Positions 25,715 to 37,591 of a stretch of DNA of 64,000 nucleotides are shown here, one piece after another (positions within the stretch are counted from its first letter, which is position 1; the number at the start of each line of letters is the position of its first letter). Below the pieces are notes generated by a model. That model did not search any database, had not been told where the DNA came from, and was given only the letters and a program-made list of their open reading frames with translations. The position numbers were made by a program, and so were the translations under genes. Origin of the DNA: Raphanus sativus (taxonomy: Eukaryota > Streptophyta > Magnoliopsida > Brassicales > Brassicaceae); contig NC_079516.1 in NCBI RefSeq assembly GCF_000801105.2, positions 24,093,043 through 24,157,042 on the forward strand. The letters run 5' to 3'.

Positions 25715-27510
25715 TTTTTTTTTGTCAAACAGATTATACTAAAACTTAAAGAGAAAGGTTCATGGCCCCGGGCCTAAAAGGTAACTCACTGGGGTAAGAG
25801 TGAGAGAACCCCTTAGGGTTTGTTTAATCCAACAATCGGCTTGAAGGTTTTGCAGACAAGAGAGAAAAGAGAAAGATATATCGACGAAAACATAAGTTTT
25901 TGTGGATAACGTTAAGGATTCCAAATATCTCTTTACTATGCATGTCGTTGTTGATTGCTCTGATGAGCGTTGAGTTGTCAGAGAGCATCTTGATCCTTGA
26001 GAGACCGAGATTCACTGCTGCGATGAGTCCAAGTTGCAGAGCTAGAGCTTCCGCGATGATAGGAGAATTGACGAAAACTTGGGGTGTGGCTCCTTGCTTG
26101 ATCGTTGAGTTCGTTGAATCCGAGATGATCCACGCTAATCCCACCTTGTTTGAATATTTGTCCCAAGCCGCATCTGATCGACAGATTGGGATCTGGATCC
26201 TTGCATGTTGGTGATCTTGTCTTGTGTTTTTTCCAGCTAACGGTTTAGCCCTTGATTCTTTAGTCAATGAGCGAAGTTCCATTCTCTTGTTAGGCGTAAT
26301 ACTTTTGCTATGACTTCCTCTTGTGTTAGGTGTTAGTTTTCAAATATCAGTTTATTTCATGCTGTCTAGAGGGCCCGACAAATCCATGGAAGTATGCTAC
26401 CTGTGATTCCAGAGGGTGGTACAAATATGCTCTTTCTAAAGGCTACCATAGCGTCTTTGAAATCTATTGGTGTAGCTAACTACTTTGTGTAAAAGTATCT
26501 TCTTCCAAACATATTTAGCAAAAGGATACTCAAAGAAAAAATGCATTGTTGATTCCTTTTCCTTACATCTCACACAAAGACCTTGATCTTGGATTCATCT
26601 TCTTTGTAGGTTCTCTCCTAAAGGGAGGACTCTTTGGATGATGGACCAAATGAGAACTTTCATTTTTTGAGAGCAGTCACTGGACCAGACGTCTCGTACC
26701 CAATCTAAAGACTCAGACAATGGGGTTTGATTTATACCTCTATTCATTGACGCTATGGAGTAGCCTGGCTTCGTTGAGTAGACCTCTGAACTGGTTGGCT
26801 TCCAAATGAAAATATCCTCTGCTCCTGCTTTGCTCGGTTTGAGGCAAAGGACATGATCTGATAAGTGAGGTAGGATTTCTTTCACTTTCTTGGTGTTCCG
26901 TTGCATATCATCCGTTAGGAGGTCTACTATTGTTAAGTCTAGCTCTGCTTCTAGTATGGGTCCAAATGGTTTTATCTGACCGTTAGAGATATCCATGAGT
27001 CTTTTCATACTCTAGTTGTCTGTCCGTTACTGATAGCTTTTCCTAGATGCTCTTTCACAAGGTCTCTTCAGTGTAGGATGCTTCTCCATCCGTGTGAGCA
27101 TGTAGTTGATGTTTCTGTGTTTAGAAAAGTTGTTTAGGACAGTATTTTCACAATAGAATTCTTGCTAGTATACTTCCGGGGTTTGTTAGGATTCTCTATG
27201 CTTGCTTAGCTAGAAGTGCTTGGTTGAACAATTGTATATCTCTAAAGCCTAGATCTCCTTCCGCCTTAGGTTTTGACATCTTGTCCCACGACACCCTAAC
27301 ACATTTTCTTCTGTTCATCAGAGTCGTCCCACCCAGAACCGTGTTAGTACTGACTAGATATGTTTACATAAATTTACGGGCAATTTAAAGCAGGACATCG
27401 AGTAGGTTGGGATCGCAGTGAACTCCGATTTAAGCATTGTGAGTTTACCAGCTTTCGATAGGAATCTGGTGGAGCGAGTTGATACTCTCTGCCTGATCTT
27501 CAACGAGAGA
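25715..27510 (-). pseudogene. 5'-truncated LINE remnant (RT thumb, zinc-binding and RNase H parts)
   Basis: Read on the minus strand from about 27510, frames encode the tail of an L1-type ORF2: RFLSKAGKLTMLKS (RT C-terminal region), then a zf-RVT-like segment (26595-27008, with KMKVLIWSIIQRVLP), then an RNase H-like domain (25824-26282, CRSDAAWDKYSNKVGLAW). Frames are broken between these pieces. The 3' end has a short UTR containing GGGCCCGGGGCC and finishes at a run of T (plus strand, about 25715-25724), the A tail. No target duplication was found. It is clearly older than the 45.7-54.4 kb LINE. Confidence 0.8.
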
Positions 27511-27525
27511 ATACAACATTAATTT

Positions 27526-27660
27526 ATAGAAATATTAGGATTTTCGCAAAAATAAAGGAGCACTACTATCACTGCCTTCATGAATCACAAAATTGCTAAA
27601 CCTAGTCTTTGCTGAAAACAACAAGTTACGTTTTTATTTTTTTGACTGCACTAATTTAAC
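27526..27660. repeat. Duplicate of the HMA4 3' flank
   Basis: This stretch aligns over about 125 bp, with small indels, to 32293-32427 just downstream of the HMA4 stop codon. Shared words include ATGAATCACA, TTGCTAAA.CTAG, GCTGAAAACAA and GACTGCACTA/GACCGCACTA. It has the same orientation. The simplest reading is a relic of a second HMA-type 3' flank, or a small local duplication. Confidence 0.6.
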
Positions 27661-28787
27661 ACTTGTCTGGAGACAATAACAGCCATTTTTTCCATTTAGT
27701 AATGTTTTATAACGCCAATAGTTTTGTGAGCAAGTGATAATTTTATTCTTTTGATTAGTATAATCCAATATTTTGAGTGTAGGATTAGTTGGGTCTTGTG
27801 TGATTGAAATAATGAAGTTTGAAGGTCTAACTCGTGTTGAAAAAGCATAAAGGTAATTAAATTAGTTTTATAAGATAATCGATTTGTCTAATAGTACAAT
27901 TACAACAGATGATGAAGTCTCTAGCTAGCATATCATCTTTTCTCATGATGACCTCTAGTTTCTGTATAGTCTCAGTTTCCCACTTAATGTCTCACTTATA
28001 GCCATTAATCTGTAATCCCCTTAGTATTAATAGAGGAGCAATTAAAAAAAACAACTTTTAAAGAGTAGAATTATTACCATGTTGCCATTTTGTATAGGTG
28101 TCTTCCTCACAATACACCTCAGCCTTCCTATACATTAATCCTTAAATTACTAGATTATTTACATCAATTGCCATTGGTATGTCACAAATTTACAGCATGA
28201 TTTTTCATTACATTTTGACTATAATTACTGATTTTTGTTCTTGATGACCTAATCTATGGAACGTAGTGGTAACTGAAACCAATTAATGATTGATAGCTAA
28301 CTATTTCTATAATTACGACTATGACTTATTCAAAATGTAAATGTTAATGTGTCTCGCTCTCTTTCTAAAATGTTAACGTTTTTTTGTTTAAATTTTTACA
28401 ATACGAAAATGCAATTAATATTCCACCATCTAGAAGTCTTTTGGTTCTGGTCCACAATTTGTATTCTATAATAAAAAATAAAAAAATCAATATTAAAATG
28501 CTAGATCAGTGGTTTACATCTTAATTTAATTTACCGGTTTTCTCAATTGAGAGTAATGTATATAGTATTTTCGGGATTTTAGAAGATCATAATTTTATTG
28601 AATTAAACATTCAGGAAGCATATTATTGGATTACACCACACAAATACTTAAACACGTAACTGTTCATTTTATTGAATTAAACATTCAGGAAGCGCAGGTC
28701 TTATCCTAGCAGTATTGGCAAATTAATTGGATGGTAATATTTAATACTTATTGTATAAAATAATATTTCAACCCTATATATACTTTA
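27661..28787. other. AT-rich noncoding sequence
   Basis: No gene recognised. A 25-bp phrase (TTTTATTGAATTAAACATTCAGGAAGC) occurs twice about 75 bp apart (near 28600 and 28670). Confidence 0.45.
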
Positions 28788-29461
28788 TCTATAATAACAC
28801 ATTTTTGTATTTTTTTGCAAGGTCGCTTCAAGAAGCTTACTAACATTGATGGATTTTCAAAAGTTGTTTTTGAACCAAACGGTGTTCCAGAAATCGATGC
28901 TTTCAAGAAGAGGTATTATATTTAATTTCTATGCCTTTCTTAATTAAATTTGTAAATAGTTATACTACTAACCTTTGTTTGTTCTCTTTATAGGATTGCA
29001 GACAATGGAGTTTAATTTCTATAAGTGGCGATTCTTTTTTTTAATGTTTTTTTAATTTTTTTGCGCTCCTTTTCTGCTTTATTATTAATAGTACTTTAAT
29101 GTCTTATTTATGTTTTTAAAAATATTATTCAGCATTTATTTTATGTCAACAATTATGTCTTATAAGTTTCAAATGAATGACCCATTTCAAACTTGAGATA
29201 TATTTTTATATTTTAAAACAAATACAAATTCATAAAGTAATCTTATTTTAATCCAATATGTCGATCCTCAACTTTTCAACATAAGACATGATATTTGTTA
29301 TTTGTATCCTCTAATGCATATATTCGTGTTATCATTGTCTCACTTTTATCATATTTTACATATTCATACTATACATGTATATTAACAATTTAAAAAATAT
29401 TACGTACGTAAAATAATTTATTAATTTTTTCACCCCGCGCAAGGCGCGGGTCATATCCTAG
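28788..29461 (+). mobile_element. Small non-autonomous Helitron, 674 bp
   Basis: The 3' end has the textbook form: a GC-rich hairpin (CCCGCGC AAG GCGCGGG, about 29434-29450), a short spacer, then CTAG followed by host T (29462). The proposed 5' end is TCTATAATAACAC preceded by host A at 28787, matching the TCTATA starts common in crucifer Helitrons. No Rep/helicase is encoded. It carries a gene fragment (next entry). The 3' end is firm; the 5' end is a choice among AT-rich candidates. Confidence 0.75.
28822..29015 (+). pseudogene. Captured 3' gene fragment inside the Helitron
   Basis: Two exon-like pieces, 28822-28912 and 28994-29015, are joined by an 81-bp intron with GT donor and AG acceptor and end at a TAA. 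They encode a short C-terminal peptide including FKKLTNIDGFSK, FEPNGVPEIDAF and, across the intron, KKRIADNGV. I do not recognise the parent gene. The AG just before 28822 looks like another acceptor, so the fragment starts at an intron-exon border. A functional protein is unlikely. Confidence 0.5.
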
Positions 29462-29487
29462 TTATAATAATATACTAGAACCTTATG

Positions 29488-30484
29488 TATTTATCCACTA
29501 GCATACCCTCCATATCAATTTTTCTCATTTCGTTCTTATCTCTCGCAACCAAGTTGTTACAACTCTCATTATTTCAAAACTATATATATATTTTCTATAT
29601 TTTTTATTTGTTTTATGCAACCTTGGATATAGTCAAAAAGTGTACAACTTTTGAATTTGTAGTTTCTTGTAAATTTTGGTACATTGGAACTACTTCTTCT
29701 TCATGTTCAATAATTGATTTTGGGTTTTTGACACCGCCGCAGAGACGAAGCAGATGAAGAGTGGATTTCTTGTGAATGTTGTAATCAGAGACATTGCAGC
29801 TATCTTCTAGTTGTTTTTCTGCAAAACTCAACCGTTGCTGGTACATTGAGATTCATTCATTTTCTTGAATTTTTGCCTTGGTACTGTGGATGGTGTTAGA
29901 GGATACAACTTCGAGGAATACTGTCATCCCTGTCAATGTTTTCACAAAGATTTGAAATAGTTATTCGATCCTCTTTCCCCTTTTTATAGGTCTATCATAT
30001 ATACTATCGACATTATGGCCACCATCAATGCATTGACACATGAAACTCTGAAGTCTATCAATTTCCAACTTTGATAAAGTATTAATATTTTATGCGGATC
30101 ACACTTTTGATATTGCACCTTTTCATTTCCTCTTCTTGACTGTGATGGCGAAGGGCTAGCATTTGTTCAGCAGTTGAAGCATCTTTGCTGAGAAGAATCA
30201 ATTCATCTATGGTATATTAAGTTTTTTTTTCTGGTCAAATCTATGGTACATTAAGTTATGATGATAAAAGAAATCAATAAATAGACACAAATTCTTCCTC
30301 GCTCACCTTTCACCTGCTAGCATATTCTTCATATCTCTTCTTATCATTTCGTTCTTCTGAAATCTCTCTCAACCAAGTTGTCACAACTCTCATTATTTCA
30401 AGATTATATATATATATATATATATATATATTTTTCTCTTCTTTTCATTTATTTTATGTAATCTTAGATATGGTCAAAAAGTGA
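29488..30484. repeat. Diverged direct duplication (two copies, about 160-180 bp)
   Basis: Copies at about 29488-29645 and 30303-30484 share CATTTCGTTCTT, CTCTC.CAACCAAGTTGT, ACAACTCTCATTATTTCA, TTTATTTTATG and ATGGTCAAAAAGTG-like words in the same order and spacing. The second copy holds an expanded (TA)n run (about 30405-30431). The ubiquitin pseudogene lies between them. Confidence 0.65.
29733..29957 (-). pseudogene. Ubiquitin pseudogene, single unit
   Basis: Minus-strand translation aligns residue for residue with ubiquitin over its whole length: QIFVKTLTG at the start, TKAKIQ in the middle, then QQRL.FA.KQLED, DYNI..KSTLHL and a final LRL-C-GG. Codon 1 is Phe instead of Met. The Gly35 codon is a stop (TGA). 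One residue is missing near the C-terminus, and Arg74 is Cys. It cannot encode ubiquitin. Minus-strand sequence further upstream (about 30120-30215) has a short open stretch of unknown origin. Lack of introns within the unit says little, because ubiquitin units are normally intronless. Confidence 0.88.
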
Positions 30485-32292
30485 TTTCTTTTATTTTGCA
30501 TTTTCTTGTAAATTTTCGATACATTGTTTTACAAATATGTAAGAAAATCACCGTGAAATTGGTGTTGAATCAAACAAAATAAGTTTCATAATATATTTTC
30601 CAATTTTTTCATTTGTTTTCTTTTGTGTATAAGATGTTGAATGTGTATGAGTTATGGTCCTGGAAGATCTATGGTGGAACTCTTTTAGTTAAAAAAAATT
30701 AAAATCATAACTAGTTATTTAGTGAAATCATCTATAAAAATAAATGTAGATTGCAGAAAAGATCAGCAGAAGGCATAGGTGTTGATACTATCAAATTATT
30801 AATCATTTAACTTCTTAATTACTCCCAACTAGCAAATCAAATGGGACCAACCTTGGCTGTATCAAGAAGGTGGCGTTTTCGAAACTTCAAAGATCCTAAA
30901 GAAGATCATGCGTTATGTAAAATACTCGCTTAAACCAAAAGGTATATTATTCTAACTAATAAAAATGTACCAAACGGTCGATTACCTAAAAGCAACACTT
31001 TTGATTATGCATAAAAGATAGGCATGTACAATCCGGATATCGGTTCGGTTTCAAGTTTTTTTTTAGGTATTTCAGTTTATAAAAAGTAGGAACCATATTA
31101 ATACCATATCTATTTTGATTTGTTTCGGTTTGTATACCTTCGGTCTTCGGTTTATTCGATTTTATACCAAAAAACCATATATATATTTTTATATTTTATA
31201 ATATTTTGTGAAATTTATTTTATATGACTAGATCTCGGCTTTAAGATAGTAACATGCAGCTATTTTGGTTAGTAAATAGACTAACTTTTATTTTTTTCTT
31301 TTACTATTTTAATAATTAATAAACATATTCAGCTAATAATATTGATAATTTTTATAGAATAAAAATAAAAAAAATTACTAATCTATAATATTATTATTTA
31401 ACTAAATATTAGCACACATATTTGAAAACAAACAGTAAAAAATATGTTCTGTTTAATTTAATAAAAATGAAAAATAACTTTTAACTTGAAAAAATATTAA
31501 ATTATTATGATCATCATTTCAAGTATGAAGATCATATCAATAAAATAAATTATATATATTACTAATTATATTATGTAATTTACATATAGTTATACTATTA
31601 TATTTTAATTGATCGGTTTATTCAGTTTATACGGTTTGATCGGTTTATATACTAAATCATATTCATGTTCTTCTAGTTGACAGTTCAAATAAAAAATCAA
31701 ATATGAAATAAGTCATAACTTATGTTTAATAAGATAGACTATAATGGTTGCTCAAAAAAAGATAGATTATAATGAAAATTGACTGTTTTAAAATTAAGCA
31801 TTTGACTTGTATTGTAAATGCTTCAGTTTTTGTATTGTAAATCATGTATGCCGGTCTAGACAATAGCTGGATAAAACATTCCTATTGGTCTAGTTTTTGT
31901 ATTGTAGATGCTTCAGATCTATATATTTCAGAGCCGGCCTTGGCTTAGGATGCATTTTGTATAAAACCACCATCTTCTAGTATCTTTATCTGCTTAATAC
32001 AAAATATGTTTTGAACAAAGAAAAATACAAAATGTTTCTTTTTGTTAATTCATATCCTTAAATCTCATCAACCAAATGAAGAATCTGTTTTTTTTTGTTA
32101 ATTCATATCCTTAATTCTCATCAATCAAATGAAGAATCATATTTTTGGCATGATTTGTTCTTTACTTTAAGAACTAAGCCAGAAGAAAAGACTTCTTCTA
32201 ATGGTAAGACTATAAGATCCATGCTCAAGCTAGTATGGCAACTAAGCTTGTCTACATATTCAATAAGAGACTAAGAGAATTGAAAGATAGAA
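29958..32292. other. AT-rich intergenic DNA with minor repeats
   Basis: No recognised gene. A GC-richer open stretch at 30843-30945 on the plus strand (WDQPWLYQEGGVFE in frame) is unassigned. A CGGTTT-rich block at about 31020-31640 resembles the hAT-type repeats in this window, but its ends do not pair. A 45-bp phrase is repeated in tandem near 32040-32140 (TTGTTAATTCATATCCTTAA). Confidence 0.4.
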
Positions 32293-32427
32293 GTACTCTA
32301 GGATTATTATCGCAAACATAGAGAAAACACAAGGATCACTAGCATTTGTCTTAATGAATCACACAGTTGCTAAATCTAGCTGAAAACAATAAAACATTTT
32401 TTTTTATTTTCTCGACCGCACTAGTTG
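32293..32427 (-). repeat. HMA4 3' flank duplicated at 27526-27660
   Basis: Lies 66-200 bp beyond the HMA4 stop codon, so probably within its 3' UTR or terminator. See the matching entry at 27526. Confidence 0.6.
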
Positions 32428-32492
32428 AAGGGGAAAGGTTACTTGAATAGATGGATGCATCTGAGATTCTAAGCTATTCAGTCACGTCTCCA

Positions 32493-35400
32493 TCAAGCAG
32501 CCCCCACATGGTGGTGATGGTGGTGGCCGTGGTGGTGGTGATGGTGATGATGCCTGTGGCTACAATATGCCTTGGCATAACTCCTGCAACAGCTTTTACC
32601 GATGTGATGCTTCTCTTTTACCTTACATTTAGATCCACAAGCCTCAGGAGTCTTCACTTTGCAACACGTCTCTACCTTCTTCAAGTCAGATAACACCAGC
32701 TCAGTAGGATTTGTGCAACAGCTTTGGCTAGAAAGCTTCACCATCTCTCGCACTTTGCTACCACTCTCCACCACATTTACCAAACTAGACGACCCTTCTT
32801 GCTTCAAACCAGTTCCACAGCAGATTTGTGTCACTTCCTTGTTGCTTCCGCAGCATCCTGAGGCCAGAGTTATTTCATCGTCACAGCAATCAGACTTGCA
32901 TTCTCCTTGGTTCTTCACCTGCAAGCCCTTCTCAAGATCACATTTCTCTCTCACTTCTCCTTCTGTGTTCTCACAACAAACCAACTTGAGATCATAAATT
33001 ACACCAGGTTCACTCTCCAGACAATCCTTCTCATGGCAGCAATCAGAACCGTCTGTCCCTTCCTCACATGCCAGAGTTATCTCTCCGGTTTGCTTTTCAT
33101 CACCACAGCAAACAGACGTGCATTGTCCTTCACTCTTTACCTCAAGATCAAATTGCTCTTTCAATTCTTCTCCTTCTATGCTACCACAGCAAGCTAACTT
33201 GAGATCACAACTTACACCAGCTTCAATGTCTAGACTTGTCTTCTCATGGCAGCTTTGCTTCACTGTGGTCTTGCTCTCGCAGCTACCCAACCAGCAATCA
33301 AGACTGCCTGTCTCTTCCTCAGAAGCCAGAGTTATCTCCTCGGTTTGTTTCACTGTCTCCTTAATCAGCACATCCTTCTCCAGATAAGATGATTCCATAG
33401 CCTTCTCTTTAGTTCCACAACAGCTTGTTTTGCAGTCTTCACCAGCATTTTTCTTCAGACCTTTCTCCAAATCAATTACCTCCTCCCCAAGAATCTGCAT
33501 CTCTACATTTTTCTCTTTATCCTTGGTACAACAACCTGAACCACCTTTCAGTTTCATGTCATGGTCGACATGAGTAGACTTCTTGCATGAGCTCGTTGAA
33601 GCCATATCTCCATCTGGTTTCTTAGTCTTCTCACCGCAACAGCTATCTTTCACAAGCACTTTTACATTGTCTTGCTTCTTATCACTACAACAACCACCAG
33701 AGTGACCATGATCAGAACTGGACTTACTACTTGGTTTCTTCATCACCACCTTCTCTTGAGTTTTCTTATCACCACAACAACCACCAGAGTGACCATGGTC
33801 AGAACTGGACTTACTACTTGGTTTCTTCATCACCACCTTCTCTTGAGCTTTCTTATCACTACAGCAACCACCAGAGTGACCATGGTCAGAACTGGACTTA
33901 CCAATTTGTTTCTTCATCACCTTCTCTTGAGCTTTCTTATCACCACAACATCCTGAGTTGCATTGACTCTGTGACAACAAGCCTGCTTCCAAGTCCAGCT
34001 CTCCATCCGCCTCTCCTTCAAGTTTCTTACCATTCAACACAGAAGACCTGTAACACTTCTTGTTCTTGCCCTTGTCCTTCTCACGCAGCAACAACATGCT
34101 GTTGAGAATCACCAGCAGACATGTTCCTACATCAACCAGAACCGCAGCCCAAATCAAAGGATGACCACAAATTGCCAAAATCAGTATTCCTACTTTGAAA
34201 ATGATGGATAGAAACACGTTTTGAACAACTTTGCTTCGAGCACTTCTCGCTAGCTTTATCGCCTGTGGTATCCTTCTGATATCATTTGACATCAGAATGA
34301 TATGACCAGTCTGTGTTGCAAGTGCAGATCCAGAGATCCCCATGGAGATACCAATATCAGCTGTAGCTAAAGCTGGTGCATCATTCACACCATCTCCTAC
34401 CATTGCAGTTGGTCCTTCTTTCTTGAACTCTTGTATTATTCTGGATTTGTCTTCTGGAAGTAGTTCTCCATGTACAACATCAAGAGCATTCCCAAGCTGT
34501 TTCATTAAAAAAAAGTACATGTCAAGGTTTATATAATCACTTTATAAAGAGATCTTTTTTAGCCTCCTCACCTTTTCTTGAGCATGCATTGCTGCATCTT
34601 GATTATCTCCCGTTAGCATTGCGGTTTTGATTCCAAGATCTTTTAGTTCATTCATTGCTTGAAGGACACCTGATCTACAAGCATCAGAGAGATTGAAAAC
34701 TCCAGCTAGTCTTTCACCTACATAGATGTATCCAACAGTCTTTCCTCCTTTGGTATCAACTTCAATCTCTGGAACTGTAAAGAAGCAACGCTCAAGTGAA
34801 TTAGTCTCAACAAAACCTGAAAAACATATTACGTGACCAATGTTTTGAACCTTTTTATTACCTGTTGAACACTTAGCTCTAGAAGCAATCCTTTTGTTCC
34901 CAATGTAGACATCGTTCCCATCAATCTTCCCATAGATTCCTTCACCAGGAAAGTTCTGGTAATCCTCAACTTCTTCCGTCCTAGGCTCAACATCAACAGA
35001 TTTTGCATAGTCCACAATTGTTGCTGCCATTGGATGACTTGACTTGCTTTCAACACTTGATACCCTGAAACATTATATACCACAAAACATGTGTCATAAG
35101 TTATCTCATTAAACTAGTTTTGGGGTCAGATACAAGTTTGTTTTATTACCAGTAAAGCAAGGTGCGTAGGCTTATGTCTCTATGAAGTGACTTGAAATCA
35201 ACAACAATGAACTCTCCTCTGGTAATAGTCCCAGTTTTGTCGAAGGCAGTGATCTTGATCTTTGAGAGAATGTCAAGATAATCAGCACTTTTGATCAGAA
35301 GCCCTGAAGTAGCTGCTTTAGTAAGTGCACAGAAAGTTGCAACTGGTGTAGAGAGGATAAGACCACATGGACAAGCACTCACTAACACAACTAGTGCTAA

Positions 35401-37556
35401 GTGGAACCAATGGTTGAGGTTGTGAACTTTCATTATGGCCGGGACAGCCGCAATGCAACCTGATACTAAGATGATTGCTGAAACAAACAAGAATATAAAG
35501 TTACACAAAGCAAGAACATAAAGACAAAACAATTTTTTGGATATGTTTTCTCCAAACCTGGTGTATAGTACTTAGAACATTGGTCTATTAGCCTCTGAGA
35601 TTTGGTCTTACTGCTCTGAGCTTCTTCTACGAGCTTAGCCATCTTGGTAACCACACAGTCACTGGCTAAAGCAGTTGTTTTCACACTTATATAACCTGCA
35701 AAAACACAGTGGAGAAAGATCTAAGAGTAAAAGATACAAATATAAGGTCAGAGGAGCATAAAAGCTTTTGTAGTTAAGAGGGTAAAGTTACCGTTTAGAT
35801 TGATGGTTCCAGCCCAAACCGTAGAATCTTTCTGTTTAGGAACAGGGAATGCTTCTCCGGTTAAGGTTTTCTCGTCTACTTCACAGTTTCCATCAACCAC
35901 AATTCCATCAATTGGTATGGTTTCACCAGCTTTAACAGCTAAAATTGTGTTAACCATAACATCATCTACTTCAACTTCTTCTCCAGTCTCTGCTATTATT
36001 GCCTTCTGGGGAGCTAAGCTCATTAGAGACTGCATTACCGCATTCGCCTGAGAGATTACAAATGCCAGGACAACTTCAGCTTTAGATCATCCTTACAAGA
36101 AAATCAAGAAACCTAACTACTGTTTAGTAACATAATAAATGATCAGTTAACAAACCTTGTAGCTAGCTCTTGTTTCAAGCCATTCAGCTATGGTGAATAA
36201 GAAGACAACTGCTGCTGCCTCCATGTAATCTTGCATTGCAAGTGTTGCAGCCACTGTTTGATAAAAGAAGGTTGACTGTTAGTCTATATTACATTTCCCA
36301 AACGAACAAACAAAATCAAGTTTCCACAAAAGATTTTACTTTGAATTCACAAAAGCTTGGTTAATACTGTATGGTTATTCTTTTTTAACCGGGTCTCCTA
36401 TACCGAGATTCCAGCTAAAAGTAACTCCATGATCAGTCAATGACTAAGTCAACTTTAATATCAGTTCGAAGTTCTTAAATAGTTTCTTCACCATAGATGA
36501 TATTTTAATTAATTATTTATTCCTTTTATGTTTTTCCTTGTGACAAGTTCAAACTTAAAAGTACTTTTTTCTATTTTTAGTCGTAGAAGATAGACTTATT
36601 CTTGGGTTCACCCCTAGAGTGAACCTAGAGGTTCAGGTTCACCCAACCAATAGGAATCACTCAGCTCACAATTGATATCTTTTAAAAAAGGAAACAAAAT
36701 ATTATCAAGTTATATTATGTTTTTAAAATAAAAAATGTTAAAAATAAATAAAAATAGTAATATATGCAAAAAAGTTTAATTTTTTTAACTAAGTCATCAA
36801 AACACTAAACTTTAAACTCGAAACTAAAAATAATAAACACTAAATTTTAAAAATACCAAATCCTTAATCCTAAAAAGAGTTTAGGGGTTAAAATTAAGAG
36901 TCTAGTATTTTTAAGATTTATTGTTTTAGTGTTTTGTATTTTTGATTTAAAATTTAGGATTACCCAAGGGTTTATGATTTATCCAAGGGTTTAGGGTTTA
37001 TGATTTAGGGTTTAATATTTCGATAATGGCGTTGAAATATCTAATTTTTTTTTGCATATACTAGAGTTTAGGGTTTAGAGTTTAAGATTATCCAATGGTT
37101 TAGCGTATATCCAAGGGTTTAGGGTATACTCAAGGGTTTAGGGTTTATGATTTAGGGTTTTTTTTATGATGTTAAAAATATTTTTTTTATAAATCATTTT
37201 TGTAACTACTATTATTTTTATTTGTTTTTATTTTATTTATTTTAAAAACATAATATAAATTGACAATATTTTATTTTCTTTTTTAAAAGATATCAATTGT
37301 AAAATGAGTGATTCCTATTGGTTGGATGAACCTCTAGGTTCATTCTAGGGGTGAACCCAAGAATAACTCAGATAGATAAGCCAATTGGAAAAGAAAAAAA
37401 AACACTTTACATTTTTCCTTCTTTGGCACGTAATTGCAACTTTTATCAAATAAATTAAAATTTTATAAAAATGAACAAGTAACAGTCTAACAGATCAACA
37501 ATCAAACGCATCATATATATTCGTAAAACAATAAACCAAAATAATGATATTTTAAA

Positions 37557-37591
<35 letters not shown>

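Noticed and set aside
31020..31640. Third hAT element in the CGGTTT-rich block
   Set aside because: The ends do not pair convincingly and no 8-bp duplication was found.
32451..34105. Several plus-strand frames over the HMA4 last exon
   Set aside because: They are shadows of the repeat-rich coding exon on the other strand; the minus-strand frame has all family motifs.
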